This document shows positions 7,674-13,517 of a DNA stretch of 13,517 nt, piece after piece. The stretch is from Actinomycetes bacterium (lineage in GTDB: Bacteria > Actinomycetota > Acidimicrobiia > Acidimicrobiales > Microtrichaceae): the NCBI GenBank assembly GCA_023389745.1, contig JAEWED010000104.1, positions 1 through 13,517 of the forward strand, given 5' to 3'. Position 1 is the stretch's first letter. Every line of letters starts with the position of its first letter. The translations under genes and the position numbers were made by a program. Under the pieces are notes generated by a model that saw only the letters and a list, made by a program, of their open reading frames with translations, made no database searches and was not told the DNA's origin.

Positions 7674-8978
7674 ATGCGCATCGATGCCTCGTCGCTCGCC
7701 GCGGCGCTCCACGGCGAACTGGTCGGACCCGACGTCGTCCTCGACGGCCTCTCGATCGATTCTCGTTCGGTCGCCGACGGGCAGCTGTTCGCCGCCGTGC
7801 AGGGCGAGCGCGACGGCCACGACTTCGCCGCCGCAGCGCTGGCCGGCGGTGCGGGAGCGGTCCTGGTCGAGCGTGTGGTCGAGCCGGGACCGTCGATCGT
7901 GGTGGAGTCCGTCGCGACCGCACTCCCGGCGCTGGCGGGGTTCGTGCGGGACCGGATGCCGGACCGGGTGATCGGTGTCACCGGATCGGTGGGCAAGACG
8001 ACCACGAAGGACCTGCTGGCGTCGGTGCTCGGCCAGCACTTCGTGACCGCCGCGTCGGAGCGGTCGTTCAACAACGAGCTCGGCGTGCCCCTGACGCTGG
8101 CCAACGCCCCCGACGACGTCGAAGCGGTCGTGGTGGAGATGGGTGCTCGCGGCGCGGGGCACATCACGACGCTCTGCGACATGGCGCGGCCGACCGTCGG
8201 TGTCGTGACGACTGTCGAGGGCGTCCACACCGAGGTGATGGGCGACCTCGAGCAGATCGCCCGCACCAAGGGTGAGTTGATCGAGGCGCTGCCGTCCGAC
8301 GGGCTCGCCGTGCTGAACGCCGAGGTGGCCCTCGTCGCGGCGATGGCTGCTCGCAGTGCGGCGCCGGTGCTGCGCTTCGGTGAGGGCGGCGACGTCCGGG
8401 CGAGCGGTGTCGAGGTCGACGCCGAGCTCCGGCCGTCGTTCCGTCTGGAGTCGCCGTGGGGGAGCGCCCAGGTCCGCCTGGGCATCAGAGGTGTGCACAA
8501 CGTGGCGAACGCGCTCGCCGCCGCGACCGCCGCACTGGGCCTCGGCGTGCCGCTCGAGCGGGTCGTGGCGGGGCTCGAGTCGTCGGGGTCGTCGCCGTGG
8601 CGCATGGACCTGCAGCGGGCGTCGTCGGGGCTGCTGGTATTGAACGACGCCTACAACGCGGGCCCGGCGTCGATGGCCGCGGCGCTGCGGTCGCTGGTGT
8701 CGCTGCCGGTGACGCGTCGGGTGGCGGTGGTGGGTGTCATGGCCGAGCTGGGCGACACCGCACCCGCCGAGCACGCCCGCATCGCTTCGCTCGCCGAGTC
8801 GCTCGAGGTGCACCTGGTGCCGGTGGCGACCGAGCTCTACGGCGTCGCGCCGGTGCCCGACACCGACGAGGTCCTGGCGACCCTGGGCGGGCTCGGCCTG
8901 GGTGACGGCGACGTCGTGCTGGTGAAGGGGTCTCGGGTGGCCGGGCTCGAGGTGGTCGCCGAAGCACTGCTCGTCTGA
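7674..8978 (+). CDS. murF: UDP-N-acetylmuramoyl-tripeptide:D-alanyl-D-alanine ligase
   Basis: MurF adds the D-Ala-D-Ala dipeptide to the UDP-MurNAc-tripeptide using ATP, the last cytoplasmic step of the pentapeptide precursor. The 434-residue protein shows the Mur ligase order. The N-terminal UDP-binding domain carries LSIDSRSVADGQLFAAVQG at 26-44, the P-loop is GVTGSVGKTTTK at 101-112, and the central domain has SFNNELGVPLTLA at 131-143 and VEMGARGAGHI at 154-164. HNVANALAA at 275-283 is followed by the C-terminal domain with NDAYNAGPASM at 324-334 and VKGSRV at 417-422. All catalytic regions appear intact. It is divergent from ddl, whose product it consumes, so a shared 33-base control region could keep the two enzymes in step. 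No other mur or dcw genes follow; the next gene is convergent. Confidence 0.96.
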   Translation: MRIDASSLAAALHGELVGPDVVLDGLSIDSRSVADGQLFAAVQGERDGHDFAAAALAGGAGAVLVERVVEPGPSIVVESVATALPALAGFVRDRMPDRVIGVTGSVGKTTTKDLLASVLGQHFVTAASERSFNNELGVPLTLANAPDDVEAVVVEMGARGAGHITTLCDMARPTVGVVTTVEGVHTEVMGDLEQIARTKGELIEALPSDGLAVLNAEVALVAAMAARSAAPVLRFGEGGDVRASGVEVDAELRPSFRLESPWGSAQVRLGIRGVHNVANALAAATAALGLGVPLERVVAGLESSGSSPWRMDLQRASSGLLVLNDAYNAGPASMAAALRSLVSLPVTRRVAVVGVMAELGDTAPAEHARIASLAESLEVHLVPVATELYGVAPVPDTDEVLATLGGLGLGDGDVVLVKGSRVAGLEVVAEALLV

Positions 8979-9038
8979 GGCCGGACGACCGCCGGAACCT
9001 TGTTCTGACGAAGCGGTGGGGGAGTGCCCCAGCTGGTC

Positions 9039-10304
9039 CTACTCGGCGCCCAGGGCGACGAGCTCGGGGTCGCGCAGGTCGATCACGACCGCCAGGAGCG
9101 CAGCGACGGCGGCGCCGAAGAGCAGCACGGCGCTGATGCCGACGGTGTCGATGATCGGTCCCGCGAGCAGGCCGCCGAGGGGCACCAGGCCCGCCCACGC
9201 CATCATCCACAGCCCCATGACCCGGCCGCGCACCTCGTCCGCGACCCGCATCTGCAGCGTGGTCGACAGCGCGGTGACGATCACGAAGTAGGCCGCGCCG
9301 AGCACGAACGCCGTGACGAACGCGACGGCGACGATCGAGGTGGTGCCGAAGATCGCGAGCGACGCGGCGAACACGACCAGTCCGCCTCGTGTGGTCGTCG
9401 CACGGTCCCTCGCGGAGAGGAACGATCCCATCGACAGCGCGCCACCTGCGGCGCCGAGGGCGAAGGACGCGAACAGCAGGTTGAAGCGCCAGCCGGTGAG
9501 GCCGAGGTGCTGCTCGGCCAGCAGGGGCATCTGGTAGATGAAGATCAGCGAGCACAGCGACAGCACCGAGATGGTGATCAGGACCCGGGTGATGAGGGTG
9601 TCGGCGCGAGCGGCTCGTAGCCCGATGCGGAGCTGTCGCAGCGGCCCGTCGGAGTGGCCCCCCTTGGGGGAGAAGTCGACGTCGACGCTCATCACGGCCC
9701 AGATCACGAACAGGTAGGTCGTGCCGTTGACGAGGAACACCGCCGAGGAGCCGGCGAGCGAACCGACCAGACCGCCGAGCAGGGGACCGGCGACGCGCGA
9801 GGAGTTCATGGCGACGGAGTTGAGGGCGATCGCCGGCTGCATGTCGGCGCGTGGCACCAGGGTCGGCAGCAGCGCGTTCATCGTGGGGCCGTTGATCGCG
9901 TTCGCGCAGCCGATGCCAGCGACGACCAGGACGAGCACCAGCCGGTTCGGCGTGTCGGACAGCGCGACGATCGCCAGGATCACCGACAGGGCCATCTGCC
10001 AGCCGGAGAGCGACACGATGATCGTGCGGCGGTTGAAACGGTCGGCGAGCGCCCCGCCGAAGGGCGACAGGACGAGCATCGGGCCGAGCTGGGCGAAGGT
10101 GATGACGCCGGTGAACCAGGCGTCGCCGGTGAGGCTGTAGGCGAGCGAGATGAGCGTGATGTTCTGCATCCAGGTGCCGACGTTGGATGCGAGTGTGCCG
10201 GCGAAGAGCCGCCTGAACGCCTGGCTGTGCAAGGCGGAGCGCAGGGTTCCTGGGGTCGGCGAGCTCGGTTCGCCGGAATACTTCGAAGATCGAAGGGATC
10301 GCAC
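9039..10304 (-). CDS. MFS transporter (MFS_3/EntS-like exporter family)
   Basis: This 421-residue integral membrane protein is built of about 12 hydrophobic segments. The cytoplasmic loop 2 motif A is GGALADRFNRR at 83-93, and the second half carries RGRVMGLWMMAWAGL at 359-373 followed by PLGGLLAG, typical of the MFS_3 branch that contains EntS-like siderophore and drug exporters. It probably uses the proton gradient to export a small molecule; the substrate cannot be read from the sequence. The start is placed at the GTG at 10304, because TACACT lies six bases upstream with TTGGGG 17 bases further, and there is no ribosome site, as expected for a leaderless message. It converges with murF and is divergent from the J-domain gene, with an inverted repeat between them. 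Confidence 0.9.
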   Translation of the reverse strand: MRSLRSSKYSGEPSSPTPGTLRSALHSQAFRRLFAGTLASNVGTWMQNITLISLAYSLTGDAWFTGVITFAQLGPMLVLSPFGGALADRFNRRTIIVSLSGWQMALSVILAIVALSDTPNRLVLVLVVAGIGCANAINGPTMNALLPTLVPRADMQPAIALNSVAMNSSRVAGPLLGGLVGSLAGSSAVFLVNGTTYLFVIWAVMSVDVDFSPKGGHSDGPLRQLRIGLRAARADTLITRVLITISVLSLCSLIFIYQMPLLAEQHLGLTGWRFNLLFASFALGAAGGALSMGSFLSARDRATTTRGGLVVFAASLAIFGTTSIVAVAFVTAFVLGAAYFVIVTALSTTLQMRVADEVRGRVMGLWMMAWAGLVPLGGLLAGPIIDTVGISAVLLFGAAVAALLAVVIDLRDPELVALGAE

Positions 10305-10310
10305 TCGCGC

Positions 10311-10339
10311 AGTGTACGACCGGGTGGGGAGCGCCCCAA
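10311..10339 (-). promoter_or_regulatory. Promoter of the MFS gene (leaderless)
   Basis: On the minus strand TTGGGG (10339-10334) and TACACT (10316-10311) are 17 bases apart, an ideal sigma-70-type spacing. The -10 box ends six bases before the GTG, so transcription should start at or beside the start codon. The -35 box lies within an inverted repeat at 10326-10357 that could be an operator. Confidence 0.55.
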
Positions 10340-10357
10340 GCGCATTCGGCGCTGCCC
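10326..10357. repeat. Inverted repeat between divergent genes, possible operator
   Basis: The arms GGGGAGCGCC (10326-10335) and GGCGCTGCCC (10348-10357) are complementary at nine of ten positions, with a 12-base spacer and arm centres 22 bases apart, about two helical turns. The repeat covers the MFS -35 box and lies just upstream of the likely -10 of the J-domain gene. A dimeric repressor could control both genes, but no regulator gene is adjacent. Confidence 0.35.
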
Positions 10358-10373
10358 GTAGGCTGGTCGGACC

Positions 10374-11135
10374 ATGACGGACCCGTCGGTGCGGACGCAC
10401 TACCAGGTGCTGGGCGTGTCTCCCGGTGCGAGTGTCGACGAGATCCGCCGCGCACACCGACAGCTCGCCCGGGTGCTGCACCCGGACCGTCAGGCCGAGT
10501 CGACCGATGCGGAACGTCGACTGGCCGAACGTCGCATGCGAGAGGTCAACGCGGCGTGGACGGTGCTGTCGGACCACGACCGTCGACGGGCCTACGACAC
10601 CGAGCTGCGGGCGGCTCGCACGGGACCGACCGGCGCTCGATCTGCTGCGACGAACGGCGCGCCGCCGAGACCCGGTCCGGGATCCTCGCGCCAGCCGTTC
10701 AGCGGCGCACCCGAGGATGCCCCGGACCCCGACGCGGCCTACGCCCGCCAGCGACTCGACGAGCTCGACCCCGACGAACCCGAGCTGAGCGCCGGTCACT
10801 ACTGGCTGCTGCGACGCGGTCCGGTGGTGCTCATCGTGCTGGTGGGGCTCGTGCTGTTCGTGGTCACCGCGTACGCCGGCTCCGGCAGCAGGACCGGTGA
10901 CGACATCAGCTCGACCACGACCTCTCCGCCGGACTGCGCGCGACTGGTCGAAGGCCGCTCCGCGGTCGCCGTGCCGTGCACCGAACCCAACGACGGGCGC
11001 ATCCTGACCCAGGTGTCGGCCGCCCTCGACTGCCCGAAGCAGACGCGGTACGTGCTGTTGGGTTCGGAGTTCTTCTGCGTGAGCACCGATCCGTCGGTCA
11101 CCGCGTCGACGCCGACGGTGCTCGGCGGCGGCTGA
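10374..11135 (+). CDS. Membrane-anchored J-domain protein with four-cysteine outer domain
   Basis: This 253-residue protein starts with a J domain (about 8-76): HYQVLGVSPGASVDEIRRAH at 9-28 and the intact HPD tripeptide at 36-38, which in this family stimulates the ATPase of DnaK/Hsp70. A Pro/Gly/Ser-rich linker and an acidic stretch (about 80-140) lead to one hydrophobic helix at 149-169. The C-terminal 85 residues should lie outside the cell and hold four cysteines (188, 202, 220, 235) in a pattern recalling LppU/SCO3897-type domains, probably two disulfides. No Gly/Phe region or zinc finger follows, so it is not a canonical DnaJ. The ATG at 10374 is used; TAGGCT at 10359-10364 may be its -10 box. 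It probably recruits Hsp70 to the membrane in response to an outside domain, which is inference. Confidence 0.82.
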   Translation: MTDPSVRTHYQVLGVSPGASVDEIRRAHRQLARVLHPDRQAESTDAERRLAERRMREVNAAWTVLSDHDRRRAYDTELRAARTGPTGARSAATNGAPPRPGPGSSRQPFSGAPEDAPDPDAAYARQRLDELDPDEPELSAGHYWLLRRGPVVLIVLVGLVLFVVTAYAGSGSRTGDDISSTTTSPPDCARLVEGRSAVAVPCTEPNDGRILTQVSAALDCPKQTRYVLLGSEFFCVSTDPSVTASTPTVLGGG

Positions 11136-11191
11136 TCAGTCGAGTATCGGCGGGGGAGCGGAGCGTGTTCGCCGCCGGCGCCCTGCGCCGC

Positions 11192-11197
11192 TAGAGT
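11192..11197 (+). promoter_or_regulatory. Putative -10 box for tRNA-Val
   Basis: TAGAGT ends 11 bases before the mature tRNA, a normal distance for a short leader. The -35 region is weak: a TTCGCC lies 18 bases upstream, at 11168-11173. Confidence 0.4.
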
Positions 11198-11208
11198 GTC
11201 GCCCTCAC

Positions 11209-11282
11209 GGGCGTATAGCTCAGCTGGCTAGAGCGCTGCCTTCACACGGCAGAGGTCCACAGTTCAAGTCTGTGTACGCCCA
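11209..11282 (+). tRNA. tRNA-Val (anticodon CAC)
   Basis: A 74-base cloverleaf can be folded by eye. The acceptor GGGCGTA pairs with TACGCCC, the D stem is GCTC/GAGC, the anticodon stem is CTGCC/GGCAG around the loop TTCACAC, the variable loop is AGGTC, and the T stem CACAG/CTGTG surrounds TTCAAGT. The anticodon CAC reads the valine codon GUG. The discriminator is A and the final CCA is not fully encoded (ACCG follows). The gene is the likely integration site of the element that starts just downstream. Confidence 0.95.
11240..11282 (+). other. Candidate attachment site (attL) in the tRNA-Val 3' half
   Basis: A tyrosine integrase gene begins about 120 bases after the tRNA and reads away from it, the usual layout when an element has inserted into a tRNA 3' end and restored it. 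The core would be a stretch running from the anticodon or T arm to the 3' end. Its second copy should lie beyond the right edge, so the site cannot be delimited here. Confidence 0.4.
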
Positions 11283-11288
11283 CCGCAC

Positions 11289-11316
11289 CGGAACCCCTGC
11301 AACCGCAGGGGTTCCG
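11289..11316 (+). terminator. Perfect 12-bp hairpin after tRNA-Val
   Basis: CGGAACCCCTGC and GCAGGGGTTCCG are fully complementary and separated by the loop AACC. It begins seven bases after the tRNA. No T-run follows, so it could be an intrinsic-like terminator of the high-GC type, a processing boundary, or part of the recombination site of the integrated element. Confidence 0.5.
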
Positions 11317-11356
11317 CCGCGTCCGAGGCGCTCCGCACGGTGACGTCGATCGACCC

Positions 11357-11381
11357 CATCCCAAGAGGTCATCCCAAGTGG
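11357..11381 (+). repeat. Two direct repeats CATCCCAAGnGG upstream of the integrase
   Basis: CATCCCAAG occurs at 11357-11365 and 11370-11378, each followed by a variable base and GG, giving a 13-base period. They end five bases before the putative integrase -10 box. Possible roles are integrase arm-type binding sites or an operator for the integrase promoter. Confidence 0.5.
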
Positions 11382-11385
11382 CCGG

Positions 11386-11391
11386 TATCGT
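11386..11391 (+). promoter_or_regulatory. Putative -10 box of the integrase gene
   Basis: TATCGT ends eight bases before the ATG at 11400, and no ribosome site is visible, so a leaderless or nearly leaderless transcript is likely. The box directly follows the CATCCCAAG repeats, which could control it. Confidence 0.4.
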
Positions 11392-11399
11392 TGCGCTGC

Positions 11400-12557
11400 A
11401 TGGGATCGATGCGGGAGAGGGGACCCGGCGTCTACGAGCTCCGGGTCTGGGCGCACGGGAAGGCGACCAGCCGGACGTTCCGAGGGACCGCTGCCGAGGC
11501 GCGCTCGGAGCTCGTGCTGCTCGAGGCGCGGGCCATCAGCGGGGAGTTCGTGACGCCGGTCGTCGACGAGGACAACCCGACGATCCGGGAGTGGCTCGAG
11601 GACTGGTACGCCCGCCAGTCGCCGACCTGGTCGCCGAGCTCGGCCGCGACAGCACGCGGGCACATCGACAACCACATCACGCCGGCGCTCGGTGACCGGC
11701 GCCTGGGCGAGCTCCGCCGGGCCGACGTCGGCCGCTGGCTGCAGCAGCTGCGCGAGAAGGGCCTCAGCCCAGCGACGCAGCTGCGCGTCTACGGCGTGCT
11801 CCGCTCGGCGCTCGAGCAGGCCGAGCGGTGGGAGCTCATCGCTCGCAACCCGGCGGCGAAGGTCGACCTGCCGAAGGTGCGCTACGAGGAGCCGACGACG
11901 CCGAGCGCCATGGACCTGGTCCAGGCGATCGAGGCGTGCACTTCGATCCACCAGCGCACCCTCGTGTGGCTCGCGGCGGCAACCGGCGGCCGGCGAGGCC
12001 AGCTGGTGGCGCTGCGCTGGTCCGACTTCAACCTCGACGACGAGCTGCTCACCTTCCACCGCGCGGCGGTGAAGGTGCCCGGCGGGTCGGTCGTGAAGGA
12101 ACCGAAGGGCGGCAAGCCGATCCGGGTGCCGATCGACCCGTACACCGTTGACGTCGTGAAGGCCTACCGCCGGCACCGTCAGGAGCAGGCGCTCAAGGCC
12201 GGTCGCGGGCGCCTGGCCGAGTCGTCGTACATGTTCTCCCGCGACCCCGGCGGGCGGACCCACTGGTACCCCGACACCGCGTCGAAGATGTGGGACGAGG
12301 TCCGCTCCGCTCGAGGCCCCGACGTCGACGGCGAGCCCGGGCCGCTGCTCCTGCCCCAGCTGCAGGGCGTCCGGCTCCACGACCTCCGCCACGCGCACGC
12401 CACGATCCTCATCGCCGGCGGCGTCTCGCGCCGCGCCGCAGCGGACCGGCTCGGTCACGCCCAGGTGTCGACCACCGACCGCTACACCCACCCGGTGACC
12501 GAGGCCGAGCGCGCCGCCGCGGCGATCATCGGCGAGGTCCTCAGCCGCGGCGCCTGA
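11400..12557 (+). CDS. int: Tyrosine recombinase / site-specific integrase
   Basis: This 385-residue integrase should cut and rejoin DNA between the tRNA-Val site and the element ends. An N-terminal arm-binding region opens with MGSMRERGPGVYELRVW and is followed by a SAM-like core-binding domain (about 60-155). The catalytic domain has all the expected residues: R198 in TGGRRGQLVALRW, K236 in KEPKGGKPIRVPI, H327 and R330 in HDLRHAHAT, H353 in LGHAQ and the nucleophile Y362 in TTDRYTH. It is full length with no frameshift, so it is probably active. The ATG at 11400 is chosen because homologues start with a similar MGS-RER sequence; a GTG at 11340 would add 20 residues read through the direct repeats. 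No excisionase is visible directly downstream; the next gene begins 37 bases later. Confidence 0.95.
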   Translation: MGSMRERGPGVYELRVWAHGKATSRTFRGTAAEARSELVLLEARAISGEFVTPVVDEDNPTIREWLEDWYARQSPTWSPSSAATARGHIDNHITPALGDRRLGELRRADVGRWLQQLREKGLSPATQLRVYGVLRSALEQAERWELIARNPAAKVDLPKVRYEEPTTPSAMDLVQAIEACTSIHQRTLVWLAAATGGRRGQLVALRWSDFNLDDELLTFHRAAVKVPGGSVVKEPKGGKPIRVPIDPYTVDVVKAYRRHRQEQALKAGRGRLAESSYMFSRDPGGRTHWYPDTASKMWDEVRSARGPDVDGEPGPLLLPQLQGVRLHDLRHAHATILIAGGVSRRAAADRLGHAQVSTTDRYTHPVTEAERAAAAIIGEVLSRGA

Positions 12558-12582
12558 CCGGCATAGCGTGACCAGCGGGAGA

Positions 12583-12588
12583 GGGGAG
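12583..12588 (+). promoter_or_regulatory. Ribosome binding site of the MmpS-like gene
   Basis: GGGGAG lies six bases before the ATG at 12595 and decides that start over an in-frame GTG at 12568. TAGCGT at 12564-12569 may be a -10 box, so the gene may have its own promoter besides read-through from the integrase. Confidence 0.6.
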
Positions 12589-12594
12589 CGAGGC

Positions 12595-13203
12595 ATGGCG
12601 GAACGCGAGTGGTTGCCGGACCCGACGGGCCGGCACCCGTTCAGGTCGCGGAAGAACGGGGAGTGGACCGACCTCGTGGCAGCGTCAGCAGACGGCCAGG
12701 CGGTCAGCTCAGACGCCGGCGGCGGCCGCGAGGCCCGGGCGCACGACCGGATGTCTGGCGCTGCGACGCCGAAGCCCGACAAGACCTGGGGCCGGGCCAA
12801 CCTGTGGGCGCTGCTCGGCGTGATCGCCGTGCTCGGCGGACTGTGGGCGTGGATCACCGACTACAACGCCGGCCAGCAACGCAAGGCTGACGAGGCCATC
12901 GATCGCGTCATCTCGCTGGGGAGCACGAGCGAGCTCGAGTACTGCTGGTCAGGCACGGCGTCCTCGGTCGACATCACGATGGCCACGATCAGCGGCGGCA
13001 CCAGCCAGGCGGCGGACCGGGCCAACGACCAGTGCATCAACGCCGGTGACGCCCGGCCCGGCACCTTCGCCTACATCTCGGCGCAGATCACCTCGAAGTA
13101 CGGCGGCACGATCATCTGCCAGATCAAGGTCGACGGCGTCGTCGTCGAGGAGACCCGATCCGAGGGCGACTACGTGATCGCCAGCTGTTCCGGGCGCGTG
13201 TGA
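12595..13203 (+). CDS. DUF2510-TM-MmpS-like membrane protein
   Basis: This 202-residue protein has three parts. Residues 5-28 (EWLPDPTGRHPFRSRKNGEWTDLV) match in outline the short DUF2510 motif found at the cytoplasmic N-terminus of many actinobacterial membrane proteins, without the usual WDG. After a Gly/Ala/Arg-rich linker comes one membrane helix (about 69-88). The outer part, from about 112 to the end, resembles the MmpS accessory-protein fold, best at IICQIKVDGVVVEETRSEG (173-191) followed by YVIASCSG. Its four cysteines (117, 147, 175, 198) probably form disulfides. In mycobacteria MmpS proteins assist MmpL exporters; no MmpL gene is visible here, so a role in the cell envelope of the host is a guess. 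It is cargo of the integrated element, and its stop overlaps the next start by four bases. Confidence 0.75.
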   Translation: MAEREWLPDPTGRHPFRSRKNGEWTDLVAASADGQAVSSDAGGGREARAHDRMSGAATPKPDKTWGRANLWALLGVIAVLGGLWAWITDYNAGQQRKADEAIDRVISLGSTSELEYCWSGTASSVDITMATISGGTSQAADRANDQCINAGDARPGTFAYISAQITSKYGGTIICQIKVDGVVVEETRSEGDYVIASCSGRV

Positions 13204-13517
13204 CCCTGGACCTCTTCCATGCCATGGAGACTCTGTTCGCCGGTGGCGTGCTGCACCGCCAGGTCACGGGCCGATCGACCGCCAGCACCCCGCCACCGGA
13301 CCCGGCCGAGTGGCGTCGGGATGGGATGAGGGATGGGATGCTGGCCGGCATGATCGACGACGAGCAGCTGCTCGAGCTCCCCGCTCCCGGCCAGGTCGTG
13401 TGGGCCCGGACGCTCGGCATGGAGACCACGGTGCGGTGTCGGATCGAAGGACTCGAGACGACGGTGCGCTTCGAGTACTCGCGCACGACCGATCTGACCG
13501 GCCGGCGGCGCGTGCAC
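13200..13517 (+). CDS. Hypothetical protein, 3' end beyond the window
   Basis: An open frame of 106 codons runs to the window edge without a stop. It starts with GTG overlapping the previous TGA as GTGA, which indicates translational coupling. Third positions are almost all G or C, so it is a real coding frame. The visible part begins MTLDLFHAMETLFAGG, then has a Thr/Pro-rich stretch, an RRDGMRDGM motif and charged residues through IDDEQLLELPAPG. No signal peptide or membrane helix is apparent and I do not recognise the family. An internal ATG at 13224 is a less likely start, since no ribosome site precedes it. Confidence 0.7.
   Translation, partial: MTLDLFHAMETLFAGGVLHRQVTGRSTASTPPPDPAEWRRDGMRDGMLAGMIDDEQLLELPAPGQVVWARTLGMETTVRCRIEGLETTVRFEYSRTTDLTGRRRVH

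Larger units (their letters stand above)
11283..13517 (+). mobile_element. Left end of an integrated element at tRNA-Val (incomplete)
   Basis: Three consecutive plus-strand genes follow the tRNA: a tyrosine integrase, a DUF2510-TM-MmpS-like protein and an overlapping unknown gene cut by the window edge. Integrase next to a tRNA 3' end marks a prophage, an integrative and conjugative element or a genomic island. No phage structural, conjugation or excisionase gene is visible here, so the type is open. Base composition looks like that of the host genes, which suggests an element adapted to this lineage. Confidence 0.65.

Noticed and set aside
8979..9038. Terminator between convergent murF and the MFS gene
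   Set aside because: Only a 5-bp TGGGG/CCCCA stem is visible with no T-run, too weak to call.
11340..11399. Upstream GTG start for the integrase
   Set aside because: The extra 20 residues would be encoded by the repeat and promoter region, and homologues typically begin near MGS-RER.
13124..13517. Minus-strand open frames at the right edge
   Set aside because: They are opposite the coupled plus-strand frame, which has strong third-position G/C bias and a GTGA overlap.
1..13517. CRISPR array, riboswitch, rRNA or insertion sequence
   Set aside because: I saw no regularly spaced repeats, no rRNA sequence, no transposase and no recognisable riboswitch core in the short intergenic gaps.

Overview
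The window is high-GC DNA with strong G/C preference at third codon positions, short gene gaps, many ATGA/GTGA overlaps and several GTG starts. This fits an actinobacterium. The FAR-HAD fusion, LarA-like protein and DUF2510/MmpS-like proteins point towards Acidimicrobiia or a relative, but that placement is inference.

Left part (60-7640, minus strand): five tightly packed genes that look like one operon. In transcription order they are D-alanine:D-alanine ligase (ddl), a large fatty acyl-CoA reductase-like SDR fused to a HAD-IB phosphatase domain, a zinc-dependent medium-chain alcohol dehydrogenase, a divergent LarA (nickel lactate racemase)-like protein, and a PlsC-type acyltransferase. Junctions are a 4-base overlap, a 31-base gap filled by a coupled 12-codon mini-ORF, a 4-base overlap and a 1-base gap. 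Reductase, phosphatase, alcohol dehydrogenase and acyltransferase together suggest a fatty alcohol/neutral or ether lipid pathway. The role of the LarA-like protein is open, and this combination is the most interesting metabolic unit in the window.

Middle part (7641-11135): murF is read divergently from ddl across only 33 bases. It is followed by a convergent MFS transporter gene, which is itself divergent from a gene for a membrane-anchored J-domain protein with a four-cysteine outer domain. Both ddl and the MFS gene show TACACT-N6-GTG, the pattern of leaderless transcripts.

Right part (11192-13517, plus strand): tRNA-Val(CAC) is followed by a strong hairpin and then a tyrosine-recombinase integrase reading away from the tRNA. 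After that come a DUF2510-TM-MmpS-like protein and an overlapping unknown gene that runs off the window. This is the left end of an integrated element that uses tRNA-Val as its attachment site; its other end and most of its cargo lie beyond the window.
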